This document shows positions 7,758-16,230 of a stretch of 64,000 nucleotides of DNA, one piece after another. The notes below the pieces were generated by a model, which saw nothing but the letters and a program-made list of their open reading frames with translations, was not told the origin of the DNA and did not search any database. A program made the position numbers and the translations under genes. Location: the NCBI GenBank assembly GCA_021155965.1, contig JAJNBJ010000011.1, forward strand, positions 1 through 64,000, written 5' to 3'. Numbering within the stretch: the stretch's first letter is position 1; each line of letters starts with the position of its first letter. Source of the stretch: Flavipsychrobacter sp. (GTDB lineage Bacteria; Bacteroidota; Bacteroidia; Chitinophagales; Chitinophagaceae).

Positions 7758-9088
7758 TGCAAAACGACAAAACCACATTAAAAGACCTATCTATCTTCAC
7801 GTCTGATGGCAGTGAAGGTGTTTTTGCATTGCTGGACTATGCAACAACACAGGAAGGAAAAAATATGCTGCGCAGGCATATTTACCATCCGCCCGATACG
7901 CTGGAAAAACTGAAGGAAGTACAGGAGGCTATTAAGTTCTGGTCTACTCATCCGGACCTGTGGCCTAAGATTATTTCCAATGGCACCCTGGTAATGCTGG
8001 ATAAGTTCTTTGAGTCGGCAGATAGTGTATCCGCACCACCTTCAGGCATCACACTGGTATTAAATTCTTTCCTGCAAAAAGTGATCAATAAGCAGGAGTA
8101 TTTTATTACCAAATTTTCCCTGTCTCACCTTGCTGATTTTTTGACCGGTTGCATGCAACTGGCAGATATTATTGAGCAAGAAACAGTTCCACCTCTGCTG
8201 GAGCGGGAATTAACCGCTATAAAAGATGAATTGAAGCATGGCCTCACCAAAGAGATAATTGGTGTAACAAAAGATACAAAATACACCACGCTTGCCAACC
8301 TGAATTACCGTGCACGCCGCGAGATGAAAAACATGGTGTACAGGCTCATTAACAGCTATGCACGAATGGATGCATGGCAGTCTATGGCAAGGGCAACGGT
8401 AGATCACCGGTGGGTATTCCCTGAATTGCTACCTGCATCACCGGTATGTTTTGAAACAACGGGTTTAAGTCATCCGCTGCTGAGAAAACCAGTATCCTAC
8501 GATATCTCTTTCGATAATAACAGGAATTTTCTGTTGCTTACAGGCGCCAACATGTCGGGCAAGACGACCTTTATGCGTGCGCTGGGTGTGTCTGCGCTAA
8601 TGGCCCACCTGGGCATGGGTGTGCCTGCAAAATCACTGCGTATAAGCTTTATGCAAGGCATTATTACCAATATGCAGGTTGAAGACAATATACTTAAAGG
8701 TGAAAGCTACTTCTTTGCCGAAGTGCAGCGTATGAAGCAGACAGCAACCAAGCTAAAGCAGCAGGCACCCCACCTGGTGCTGATGGATGAATTATTCAAA
8801 GGCACTAACGTACACGATGCCTTTGAATGTACGCGTGCCGTGCTGGAAGGGTTACTGCACCATCCCAACCACCTCATGATACTGTCCACACATTTGTACG
8901 AAGTGGCGCAACAGTTTAGCAGCAACAAAGGCATCCTTTTTTTTTACTTCGTTACCAATATGGCGGACAGTGGCGGATATGAGTTTACCTATGAGCTCAA
9001 GACCGGTATATCTAACGACCGGATAGGTTATCGTATATTGCAGAAAGAAGGGGTTATAGATCTGTTGCAACAAAAAGACCAGGCTTAA
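7757..9088 (+). CDS. MutS-like ATPase lacking the mismatch-recognition domain
   Basis: A 443-residue MutS-family protein. The C-terminal half is the MutS ATPase domain, with Walker A TGANMSGKTTF near residues 261-271, a Q-loop/NMQVEDN segment, Walker B LVLMDELFKGTN near 340, and the H-loop STHLYEVA. The N-terminal half looks like the helical core/clamp (domain III), while the mismatch-binding domain I and connector domain II of MutS proper are absent. Such short MutS-related proteins are common in Bacteroidota; their job is unknown, and mismatch repair should not be assumed. The gene overlaps pyrC by one base and is followed after 12 bases by the first of three arylsulfotransferase-like genes, so all five are probably co-transcribed. 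Confidence 0.85.
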   Translation: MQNDKTTLKDLSIFTSDGSEGVFALLDYATTQEGKNMLRRHIYHPPDTLEKLKEVQEAIKFWSTHPDLWPKIISNGTLVMLDKFFESADSVSAPPSGITLVLNSFLQKVINKQEYFITKFSLSHLADFLTGCMQLADIIEQETVPPLLERELTAIKDELKHGLTKEIIGVTKDTKYTTLANLNYRARREMKNMVYRLINSYARMDAWQSMARATVDHRWVFPELLPASPVCFETTGLSHPLLRKPVSYDISFDNNRNFLLLTGANMSGKTTFMRALGVSALMAHLGMGVPAKSLRISFMQGIITNMQVEDNILKGESYFFAEVQRMKQTATKLKQQAPHLVLMDELFKGTNVHDAFECTRAVLEGLLHHPNHLMILSTHLYEVAQQFSSNKGILFFYFVTNMADSGGYEFTYELKTGISNDRIGYRILQKEGVIDLLQQKDQA

Positions 9089-9100
9089 AATTCATAAGGC

Positions 9101-10363
9101 ATGCAGTTCACGCTGAAAGGCTTTCTAAAGATCACTTTGTTTTTTATTGTGGCTATAGCCGCTGTAGCCTTTGTATCCTATAAGGTATGGAAATACTATA
9201 ATTACCAGGAAGTCCTGAGGAAAACTGCAGCAAAGCGTGTACGGAATTTTGAGCCTAAAGCATTTGAATATAAAATTGCTATAGCCGACACATCTCAAAA
9301 AGGCTATCTCCTCCTTGCTCCTTACGTGCGTTATAACTTAAAGTATGGAAGGCTGGTAATAATGGACACCAGGGGCAACATACTTTTTGAAAGAGAAAGT
9401 AAAGGTGCTATCAATTACTTCCGCCAGTGGAAGATCAATGGCCGGACTTTGTATTCCTATGGTATAGACGATTCTGCTGCTTATCACATAACGTTATCTG
9501 CAGGCCATATCGTGATCCTGGACTCGGCACTCAATGAGATCAAGCAGGTACACCTTTTACCGCATAAAGATATTACAACAAACAGGGGCGAAGACCTGGG
9601 GCTACACGATTTTATTATGTTCTCCCCAGATCATTATATAACCATGACAACCTATGCCAAGCGTGTTAACAATATACCTGTATTCCTTACCCCTGCACCT
9701 AATTGTAAAGTTGCAACTACTATTATACAGGAAGTAAAGAATAATTCTGTTATATGGCAGTGGGACGGCAGCAAATTCCCCGAGTTTTATGTGAACAGTG
9801 AGGTAGGTAATAACTTCTACGATACTACTGTGCCGCAAGATTACATGCACATCAATTCTATGTTCATCGATCCGCGCGACAGCAATCTTATCATCTCGCT
9901 ACGCCAACTGAACCAGGTAGTAAAGATACACAGGCGCACAGGAGAAATTATATGGCGGCTGGGCGGCAGGAACTCTGATTTCACACTTACATCAGACCAG
10001 GTATTCCTTCGCCAGCACAACGCCGTTCTTACCGACGATTTTACCCTGCTCATATTCGACAATGGCGAAAAAGCCCAGCGCCCATATTCGAGAATATTGG
10101 AATTTGGGCTGGATGAGCATAATAAGAAGATCACTGCGTTCAAATCATACAGAATACAAGAGCCACTAACCGAATCGCTTGGCGCCGTGCAAAAAATAGG
10201 CGATGACTATCTTATTTGTGGCGGCACAGCCAACTATGTGCTGCTGGTGAACAGTATTACCGGAGAACGTAAAATGAGGCTTGTAGCCAACCAATCAATG
10301 TACCGCGCATATTTGGTGGACGATATTACCGGCATCAGGCAAACAGGGGGGAAACAGCAATAA
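9101..10363 (+). CDS. Arylsulfotransferase-like membrane-anchored protein, copy 1
   Basis: A 420-residue protein with one N-terminal helix (about residues 9-30, then Lys/Arg/Tyr-rich residues), which anchors a large extracytoplasmic beta-propeller-like domain. Motifs DYMHINSMFIDPRDSNLI, IWRLGGRNSDF, FLRQHNAVL and LLIFDNGE match the arylsulfotransferase (ASST, Arylsulfotran_2) family, whose characterised members transfer sulfate between phenols by a histidine intermediate in the periplasm. The substrate here is unknown. It is the first of three tandem paralogues; at the position where copies 2 and 3 have LDHHD it has LGLHD. Its TAA shares a base with the next ATG (taatg), implying translational coupling. 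Confidence 0.75.
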   Translation: MQFTLKGFLKITLFFIVAIAAVAFVSYKVWKYYNYQEVLRKTAAKRVRNFEPKAFEYKIAIADTSQKGYLLLAPYVRYNLKYGRLVIMDTRGNILFERESKGAINYFRQWKINGRTLYSYGIDDSAAYHITLSAGHIVILDSALNEIKQVHLLPHKDITTNRGEDLGLHDFIMFSPDHYITMTTYAKRVNNIPVFLTPAPNCKVATTIIQEVKNNSVIWQWDGSKFPEFYVNSEVGNNFYDTTVPQDYMHINSMFIDPRDSNLIISLRQLNQVVKIHRRTGEIIWRLGGRNSDFTLTSDQVFLRQHNAVLTDDFTLLIFDNGEKAQRPYSRILEFGLDEHNKKITAFKSYRIQEPLTESLGAVQKIGDDYLICGGTANYVLLVNSITGERKMRLVANQSMYRAYLVDDITGIRQTGGKQQ

Positions 10364-11613
10364 TGCAGGTTACCATAAAAATAAAAGGGATACTGAGAGG
10401 CATACTCTTCTTTGGCATTTTATTGCCATCGGTGCTGTATCTTTTTTATAAATCTGCGCTTTTCCTGGGCAGGCAAGGGTTGATATACCTGAAAACCAAT
10501 AAAGAGTTCAAATACACTTTCAACTCAAAAGATCCCAATCAAAAGGGGTATATATTATTAACGCCTTCCTTACCGGCTAACCTTGAATATGGAAAAATAG
10601 TTATCATCAGCCTGAAGGGGGAAAAAGTATATGAACAACAAGTAAAAGGAATAGTATCCGATTTCAGACAGTGGAATATAAACGGACAGATTCGATATTC
10701 ATATATGGTGCACGACAGTGCTGCATACCAGGTGCTTGCGCCGGTGGGATCCGCAAGAAAAGCCGTAATAATGGATTCTGCCCTGCATGTAATAAAAGAG
10801 GTGCGATTATTGCCATTCAATGATGTACGGACGGACAAAAGACAAGGGCTGGACCACCATGATCTTATCATGCTGTCTGATGACCACTTCATCACTATGG
10901 CATACCATATAAAAACAGTCAATAACATACCTGCATATCTACCACAATCACCTAAAACACAAATCGCTGCACCGCTGATACAGGAAACTATAAACAACGT
11001 CGTTGTCTGGCAGTGGGATGGCAGCCAATATCCCGAACTATATGAGAACAGTACCATGGGCAATAAATTTTATGATACTACCGGCCCACAGGATTATGTA
11101 CATATGAATTCAATGTTCATAGACCCGCATGATAGCAACCTTATTGTTTCCATGCACAATACCAACCAGGTATTAAAGATCAACAGGCGAACGGGAGCTA
11201 TTGTATGGCGGCTCGGTGGCAGGAATTCTGATTTTGAACTTACTGCCGAACAAGTATTTCTGCGGCAACACCATGCCACACTGACGGATAACGGCCAAAC
11301 ACTTTTGCTGCTGGACAATGGCGAAAAATCGGCTCGGGCATATTCGCGTATCCTGGAGTTCCAACTGGATGAACAAAATAAAAAGATCACGGCATTTAAA
11401 GCTTATAGGATACCTGCACCATTTGCAGGCACACGGGGTTCTGTGCAAAAGATAGACGGTAAGTACCTTATTTGTGGCGGTTCGGCAAATTATGTGCTGT
11501 TGGTGGATAGTAAATCCGGCGAAAAAATAATAGAGTTAAAAACGAACCAGCCTTTATATCGTGCCTACTTTGTGACTGACATCACAGGTATACCGCAAAG
11601 CAATACAAAATGA
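10363..11613 (+). CDS. Arylsulfotransferase-like membrane-anchored protein, copy 2
   Basis: A 416-residue paralogue of the preceding and following proteins, aligned over nearly its whole length. An N-terminal hydrophobic helix (about residues 10-32) precedes the exported domain. Shared motifs are LDHHDLIMLSDDHF, DYVHMNSMFIDPHDSNLI, VWRLGGRNSDF, FLRQHHATL and LLLDNGEKSARAYSRILEF. The family is ASST/Arylsulfotran_2, predicted to be periplasmic or facing the outer surface of the inner membrane. It starts within the stop of copy 1, and its TGA overlaps the ATG of copy 3 (atga), so the three proteins are likely made in fixed ratio. Possibly the products act as a hetero-oligomer or on a series of related phenolic substrates; nothing in the sequence decides this. 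Confidence 0.75.
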   Translation: MQVTIKIKGILRGILFFGILLPSVLYLFYKSALFLGRQGLIYLKTNKEFKYTFNSKDPNQKGYILLTPSLPANLEYGKIVIISLKGEKVYEQQVKGIVSDFRQWNINGQIRYSYMVHDSAAYQVLAPVGSARKAVIMDSALHVIKEVRLLPFNDVRTDKRQGLDHHDLIMLSDDHFITMAYHIKTVNNIPAYLPQSPKTQIAAPLIQETINNVVVWQWDGSQYPELYENSTMGNKFYDTTGPQDYVHMNSMFIDPHDSNLIVSMHNTNQVLKINRRTGAIVWRLGGRNSDFELTAEQVFLRQHHATLTDNGQTLLLLDNGEKSARAYSRILEFQLDEQNKKITAFKAYRIPAPFAGTRGSVQKIDGKYLICGGSANYVLLVDSKSGEKIIELKTNQPLYRAYFVTDITGIPQSNTK

Positions 11614-12974
11614 GCATCCGCCGCATAACAATACTCAGTATCGCCGCAATTATTATTTGTGTGACTCCTTACTTTGTGCAAAAAGCGGTTATTCACATTA
11701 AAGCAGAAAAAGCTGAAATATTCTCCTTCGAGTTTAAAAAGAAAGACACTTCTGACAACGGCACGGTAGTTTATAAAGTCCGTCCAGATGCTGCCTGTGT
11801 CAACGACAAAGGATCGTGCAGTCATGTCTGCGGTTTGTGCAAGTGTAAGACTATTGAAATACTAAAGTGTGGCCATATCCACTTTGCAGTGCCGTATGCA
11901 TATAAAAGAAACTACATCCTGCTGGCGCCATACGTACCTACACAAAAAAGGTTCAGTACCCTGATAGTTATGGATCTTGCTGGCAAGATCATCATACAAA
12001 GAAAAATAACCGGTATTGTCAGCGATTTCCGGCAATGGATGCTGAACGGGCGCATCCGCTATTCATATGCTGTTTATGACCCTGCATTATTTCTTACGAA
12101 CTATTCAAATGGTTCCGTAGCTCATATAGTAATACTTGATTCAGCCCTGAATGAAATAAAGCAGGTCCACCTGCTTCCATACAATGATGTTGTTATTGAT
12201 AAAAAGCAGGGACTCGACCATCATGACTTCATTATGCTGTCAGAAGACCATTTTATCACTATGGCATCTTATGTAAAACAGGTGACTAATATACCTGCAT
12301 CGTTATCACCCTCATCAAAAGTAAAAGTTGCCGCACCTGTAATACAGGAGATACACCATGGCAAAGTGGTATGGCAATGGGATGCATCCCGATTTGCTGA
12401 ATTTTATGCTGCCAGCCTTAAAGGAAATAATTACTCCGATAGCACCAATGTACAGGACTACATGCACATAAACAGCATTGCTATTGACCCCAGGGACAGT
12501 AACCTCATTATCTCATTTCACAACACCAATCAACTGGTAAAAGTGAAGAGGGGAACGGGAGCGATCATGTGGCGCCTGGGCGGCAAAAATTCCGATTTCG
12601 TGCTAACGGATGAACAGGTTTTCCTGCGCCAGCACAATCCTTCTTTCATTGACAGTTGCGGCACTATTTTACTACTTGACAATGGGGATAGCACGATTCG
12701 TCCATTTTCCCGCGTTCTTGAGTTTGGGCTTAACGAAAAAGATAAAACAATCACCTATTTTAATGCATTTAAAATACCCGCGCCTTTTGCCTTAAGCAAA
12801 GGCAGCGTACAACTTGCGGGGACTGACTATTTCATATGCGGCGGCTCGGGTAATTATATACTCAAAGTAAACAGGTTTACCGGTAAAGTAATGACTGAAC
12901 TCGTGTATAACCAGACTTCATTCCGGGCTTACCTGGTCGATGATATTACCGGTATCAGACAAAACGGTAAATGA
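11610..12974 (+). CDS. Arylsulfotransferase-like membrane-anchored protein, copy 3, with Cys-rich insertion
   Basis: A 454-residue third paralogue. N-terminal helix at about residues 5-24. It differs from copies 1 and 2 by an insertion of roughly 45 residues (about 52-99) placed just before the first conserved propeller strand (YILLAPYVP). The insertion carries six cysteines at 63, 70, 74, 77, 79 and 87, spaced C-x6-C-x3-C-x2-C-x-C-x7-C, plus two histidines. The rest keeps LDHHDFIMLSEDHF, DYMHINSIAIDPRDSNLI, MWRLGGKNSDF and FLRQHNPS. The cysteines could form disulfides in the periplasm or bind a metal. It overlaps copy 2 by four bases and ends the operon, followed by a 53-residue membrane protein. 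Confidence 0.75.
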   Translation: MSIRRITILSIAAIIICVTPYFVQKAVIHIKAEKAEIFSFEFKKKDTSDNGTVVYKVRPDAACVNDKGSCSHVCGLCKCKTIEILKCGHIHFAVPYAYKRNYILLAPYVPTQKRFSTLIVMDLAGKIIIQRKITGIVSDFRQWMLNGRIRYSYAVYDPALFLTNYSNGSVAHIVILDSALNEIKQVHLLPYNDVVIDKKQGLDHHDFIMLSEDHFITMASYVKQVTNIPASLSPSSKVKVAAPVIQEIHHGKVVWQWDASRFAEFYAASLKGNNYSDSTNVQDYMHINSIAIDPRDSNLIISFHNTNQLVKVKRGTGAIMWRLGGKNSDFVLTDEQVFLRQHNPSFIDSCGTILLLDNGDSTIRPFSRVLEFGLNEKDKTITYFNAFKIPAPFALSKGSVQLAGTDYFICGGSGNYILKVNRFTGKVMTELVYNQTSFRAYLVDDITGIRQNGK

Positions 12975-12976
12975 CG

Positions 12977-12984
12977 TAAATTTG
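12977..12984 (+). promoter_or_regulatory. Candidate -7 box for the 53-residue membrane protein
   Basis: TAAATTTG, an exact TAnnTTTG match, begins three bases after the stop of the third arylsulfotransferase-like gene and 27 bases before the proposed TTG start. No clear -33 TTTG is visible, so the small gene might simply be read through from the operon. Confidence 0.3.
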
Positions 12985-13003
12985 CCGCCTAATTTATTTC
13001 GTT

Positions 13004-13165
13004 TTGGAAACTCGTTCTCCTAAAAAAGGCAGAATATTTGCCATTATTTTTCTTATTATTATTATACTACCTGCATGTTTTGCGCTTATAAAGGAATTCT
13101 TCCTGAAACGCTCGGGCGCACCGGCTATCGAAGCTGTAGCTCCCAAAAAGGACTCTGCAAAGTAG
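13004..13165 (+). CDS. Small single-helix membrane protein, TTG start
   Basis: A 53-codon frame beginning at TTG. The product has a basic N-terminus (ETRSPKKGR), one strong hydrophobic helix (about residues 11-29, rich in Ile), and a Lys/Ala/Pro-rich tail ending PKKDSAK. This is a normal N-in small membrane protein layout. There is no ATG in the frame after the in-frame TAA at 12977. The stop lies two bases before the stop of the convergent threonine aldolase gene, the tight packing expected of a real gene. Function unknown; location after the arylsulfotransferase operon may be chance. Confidence 0.5.
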   Translation: METRSPKKGRIFAIIFLIIIILPACFALIKEFFLKRSGAPAIEAVAPKKDSAK

Positions 13166-13167
13166 CG

Positions 13168-14190
13168 TTAAGGCAGCGCCTCTATCGCCTTTACAAAATT
13201 GCTGATCTCTTCTTCCTTGGTATCCCATGCACACATGAACCTTACTTCGTGGGTGCTGTCTTTCCATACATAGAACGGGGAATGCTCCTGTAGTGGTTCA
13301 TACCAGTTGCGGGGTATTTCGGCAAACAGGGCATTTGCCTGCACGGGTTTGGTGATCTTTATCTTCCGGTTTGGTGTTAGCGACTGGCAAAGCAGCTCTG
13401 CCATTTTGTTGGCATGCGTTGCTGTTTTTCGCCATAGCTCATCCTGCAGCATGGCTTCAAACTGGGCCGCAATGAACCGTGTTTTTGATGCCAGTTGTAT
13501 GATCTGTTTATGTTTGTAGCCAATGTGTTTTGACAGTTCTTTATTGAACACCACTACAGCCTCACCATACATCATACCTGCTTTAGTGCCACCCAGCGAA
13601 AGAATGTCCACTCCGGCTTTCCCGCTAATATCATTCAGGCCGCACTTCAGTGATGCGACGGCATTAAAGAACCTGGAGCCATCCATATGCAGGTACAGGC
13701 CGTGTTCTTTAGTTAGTTCTGAGATCGCTTTTATTTCTTCGGGTTTATAAACGGTACCATATTCGGTTGCCTGCGTTATGGAAAGCATGGCGGTTTGCGC
13801 ATAGTGCACATCGCCTTTGCGGATGAGCCGTTCGCTGATGGTTTCAATATCCAACTTGCCATGGTCATTTGCTTTTAACGGAAAAAAGCGGCAGCCGGTA
13901 AAAGTTTCCGGGGCTGAAGACTCATCGTTATAAATATGCGAGGTATCTGCACACAATATCGAGTTATATGAGTGCGTAGCGCTGCTTATACTCAGCAGGT
14001 TGGCGCCTGTACCATTGAATACGAAATATACGTCCACATCAGCATCAAACACCTCTTTGAACCGGGCGACTACTCTTTTGGTAATATCATCGGCCCCATA
14101 GGAACGAACGTGCTGGGAATTGGCTTTTGCCAAGGCTTCCATCACTTCAGGCAACACACCGGCATAGTTATCGCTAGCAAAGCTTTTCAT
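13168..14190 (-). CDS. ltaE: Low-specificity threonine aldolase family protein
   Basis: A 340-residue PLP enzyme of the beta-eliminating lyase/threonine aldolase family, which cleaves L-threonine or allo-threonine to glycine and acetaldehyde in the cytoplasm. Evidence: the SFASDNYAGVLPEV start, FVFNGTGAN at about 57-64, HMDGSRFFNA at 168-177 with the PLP-pairing aspartate, and the Schiff-base lysine K203 in LSLGGTKAGMMYGE. The length matches the family. kbl, another glycine-threonine interconversion enzyme, lies 3 kb away on the other strand, but there is no shared operon. A serine or beta-hydroxy-amino-acid aldolase specificity is possible. Confidence 0.88.
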   Translation of the reverse strand: MKSFASDNYAGVLPEVMEALAKANSQHVRSYGADDITKRVVARFKEVFDADVDVYFVFNGTGANLLSISSATHSYNSILCADTSHIYNDESSAPETFTGCRFFPLKANDHGKLDIETISERLIRKGDVHYAQTAMLSITQATEYGTVYKPEEIKAISELTKEHGLYLHMDGSRFFNAVASLKCGLNDISGKAGVDILSLGGTKAGMMYGEAVVVFNKELSKHIGYKHKQIIQLASKTRFIAAQFEAMLQDELWRKTATHANKMAELLCQSLTPNRKIKITKPVQANALFAEIPRNWYEPLQEHSPFYVWKDSTHEVRFMCAWDTKEEEISNFVKAIEALP

Positions 14191-14256
14191 TTAACGTTGT
14201 TTTGGGCAGTAAATTTAACTGTTTTCTGTACTTTAGAGTCCCTTAAAATTTGCACG

Positions 14257-14769
14257 ATGAAACGATTACAGTTGCTTTTTGCAATTTTAATGCTATCCTA
14301 TTCTTCATTTGCCCAAAAAACGGTACAGGTACGAAACCTGTGGGCTGATCCAAATGTACATGTCCTGTTTCAGGGTTATGTTCTTTCTTTTACTATTAAG
14401 GACATTAACAGGGCGCTACAGTTACTCTCGGAAAGAGGGATAACAACTTACGGGAAAACGTCAGGGCTTGATACTTTACAACAATACCACCTGGAGCTTT
14501 ATCCCGGTTACAGGCAGGAATACCACAATGAGTTGCAGCGTATTATGCAACTGGGTGCAGGGGCATTTCTGCTCAGTAAAGGGCGGGCTGTGATCCATAA
14601 CCCTAAAGGCAGGAAACTGAAGAATATCATAATTGATGTGCAACCTTTTGAAGAGGGCGAATATGTGACGACAGTGAAGTTCTACGATCCGGCAAATGAC
14701 AAACTGATCTTCAGCGGCAAATTGGCCAAATCTATGGTAAATGCTGACCTTGGCATTGATTATTGGTAA
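14257..14769 (+). CDS. Exported hypothetical protein
   Basis: A 170-residue protein with a signal peptide (MKRLQLLFAILMLSYSSFAQ, cleavage near residue 20). The mature part begins KTVQVRNLWADPNVHVLFQGY and has no motif I recognise; it shows mixed alpha/beta character with several Gly-Lys turns. It is probably periplasmic. The frame is open well upstream (to 13972, opposite threonine aldolase), but the ATG at 14257 starts the signal peptide, so the longer form is an artefact. It is divergent from threonine aldolase and followed after 17 bases by the nitroreductase, which has its own promoter-like box. Confidence 0.7.
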   Translation: MKRLQLLFAILMLSYSSFAQKTVQVRNLWADPNVHVLFQGYVLSFTIKDINRALQLLSERGITTYGKTSGLDTLQQYHLELYPGYRQEYHNELQRIMQLGAGAFLLSKGRAVIHNPKGRKLKNIIIDVQPFEEGEYVTTVKFYDPANDKLIFSGKLAKSMVNADLGIDYW

Positions 14770-14782
14770 ACGTATACCTTTG
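14750..14782 (+). promoter_or_regulatory. Candidate promoter of nitroreductase gene
   Basis: TTG (14750-14752), 22 bases, then TACCTTTG (14775-14782), an exact TAnnTTTG -7 box. The start codon ATG is only four bases further on, which predicts a leaderless or nearly leaderless transcript. Confidence 0.4.
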
Positions 14783-14786
14783 GCAA

Positions 14787-15374
14787 ATGGCAAACGAAAC
14801 ATTTGAACAAATAGCTTCTGTGATAAAGAACAGAAGGTCGGTGAATTGGTCGAAGATGAACGGGCAGATAATTCCTGATGAAATTGTGAACCAATTATTG
14901 GCACTTGGCGACTGGGCACCCACACATGGCCGCACCGAGCCATGGCGGTTTTTTGTTTACGGTGGGAGTGCATTAAAACAATTCGGTAAGGACCATGCTG
15001 AATTGTACTGGAGCCATACTGATGAAGACAAACGGCAGCAAGCCACTTATGAAAAGTTGCTGCATAATGTAGATAAAGCCTCGCACCTGATAATTGCTGT
15101 GATGAAACGCGGCGAAAATGTAAAGATCCCGCAACTGGAAGAAGTGGCGGCTGCATCGGCAGCCGTACAGAACGTATTACTTGGAGCAACTGCTTTAGGT
15201 ATCTCCTCATTCTGGAGCACGGGCGGCATGACACATAAGCATGCATTGAAAGAATATTTAAAGCTTGGGGCAGACGATATTGTGATGGGGCTTGTTTTCC
15301 TGGGCTATACCGATGAGCCGGGAAAGGAAGGTGTACGCAACACCCCATTATCTGAAAAAATAATATGGATGTAG
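14787..15374 (+). CDS. Nitroreductase family protein
   Basis: A 195-residue FMN-dependent nitroreductase-fold oxidoreductase. RRSVNWSKMNGQIIPDEIVNQ holds the FMN-phosphate-binding Arg-Arg-Ser typical of the family; APTHGRTEPWRFFV is the second FMN-contact motif; the C-terminal part has LLGATALGISSFWSTGG and GLVFLGYTDEPG. Members reduce nitroaromatics, quinones or enones with NAD(P)H as homodimers in the cytoplasm, and the true substrate is unknown. An in-frame TTG at 14763 would lengthen the protein by eight residues into the previous gene; the ATG at 14787 fits the family N-terminus better. Confidence 0.88.
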   Translation: MANETFEQIASVIKNRRSVNWSKMNGQIIPDEIVNQLLALGDWAPTHGRTEPWRFFVYGGSALKQFGKDHAELYWSHTDEDKRQQATYEKLLHNVDKASHLIIAVMKRGENVKIPQLEEVAAASAAVQNVLLGATALGISSFWSTGGMTHKHALKEYLKLGADDIVMGLVFLGYTDEPGKEGVRNTPLSEKIIWM

Positions 15375-15464
15375 GCTGTTGCTGGTTGGTATTATTGAAA
15401 AAAACATACTATTTGGGGAGCAATTTTAATATTATGGAGTATCTTTCCGCTTTAAAATAGTTAT

Positions 15465-16190
15465 ATGAGGAATTTTGTGTTATTCTTATTGGCTACCACC
15501 CTTGTAATGGCTTCTTGCGCGAGAAAAGTAAAGCAGCCGTTGCGCTATATCGTTACCAATGACAGGGCTGACAGCGTGATGGAAGATATTTATATCCCTG
15601 ATACCGGTAATTATATGATGAAGGTGCGGGTTAAATTCCTGAGCGGTTTCCAGGATGATAAGGTGAAGGTAGTATTGACCGGTATACCTGCCAACATAAC
15701 CGTTACACCCGATACTTTTATAGGCACACCTACTTTTGACCAGGACGTGGTATTGAGGAGCAATGGTGCTATGGCGGGCGAGGTTTACCCGGTGACTATA
15801 ACGGGTTATACAGAGACCGTTATCCCGCAGAGTTATACTTTTAATGTGAGGGTAATTCCGGCTGATTGTGCTGCATTGTTCTGGGGCAATATTAACGGCA
15901 GCAACATTTGCACATCGCGCACATTCGCTTATACATCTACCGGCGTTTCTACGGGCACACTGAATATGCTGACCATCAACAACTTTGGGGGATACGGCCC
16001 TCACTGCAATGTGCAAGTATCGCTTAATTGCAATAATGGCGCTGTAACTATAGCCAAAGCTAACTACGGCAACGGAGTGGTGCTTTCCGGCAGCGGTGTA
16101 TTTACCTCTGACAGTATGACCATTAATTACTTTGCTGAGTCTATACCCTCCGGCGGCAGTGAAAGCTGTACTGTAGTTTACAAAAGATAA
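15465..16190 (+). CDS. Lipoprotein, paralogue A
   Basis: A 241-residue SPII lipoprotein: the signal MRNFVLFLLATTLVMASC places the lipidated cysteine at residue 18. The mature protein looks like two Ig-like beta sandwiches, the second containing several cysteines and a NFGGYGPHCNVQVSLNC stretch. It is clearly a paralogue of the next gene: both have cysteine 18, a TFDQD/TFTTT strand after the first domain, and the same C-terminal pattern (GTL.. NNFG.., FTSDSMT/FTSNTMT, SCT before the end). Function unknown. Probably exposed on the outer or inner membrane; the two adjacent genes likely arose by tandem duplication. Confidence 0.72.
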   Translation: MRNFVLFLLATTLVMASCARKVKQPLRYIVTNDRADSVMEDIYIPDTGNYMMKVRVKFLSGFQDDKVKVVLTGIPANITVTPDTFIGTPTFDQDVVLRSNGAMAGEVYPVTITGYTETVIPQSYTFNVRVIPADCAALFWGNINGSNICTSRTFAYTSTGVSTGTLNMLTINNFGGYGPHCNVQVSLNCNNGAVTIAKANYGNGVVLSGSGVFTSDSMTINYFAESIPSGGSESCTVVYKR

Positions 16191-16230
16191 CATCGTTTCC
16201 ATCTGATTTATATACCTAAAACTATAATTA

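Noticed and set aside
12534-12760. Short antisense frames inside the arylsulfotransferase-like genes
   Set aside because: They repeat at the same place in each paralogue (Ser/Pro/Arg-rich), which shows they are shadows of the conserved WRLGG and LDNG codons.
14476-15348. Open frame of 290 codons on the minus strand
   Set aside because: It overlaps the exported protein and the nitroreductase, both with clear signals; the translated product is low-complexity in His and Arg with no domain.
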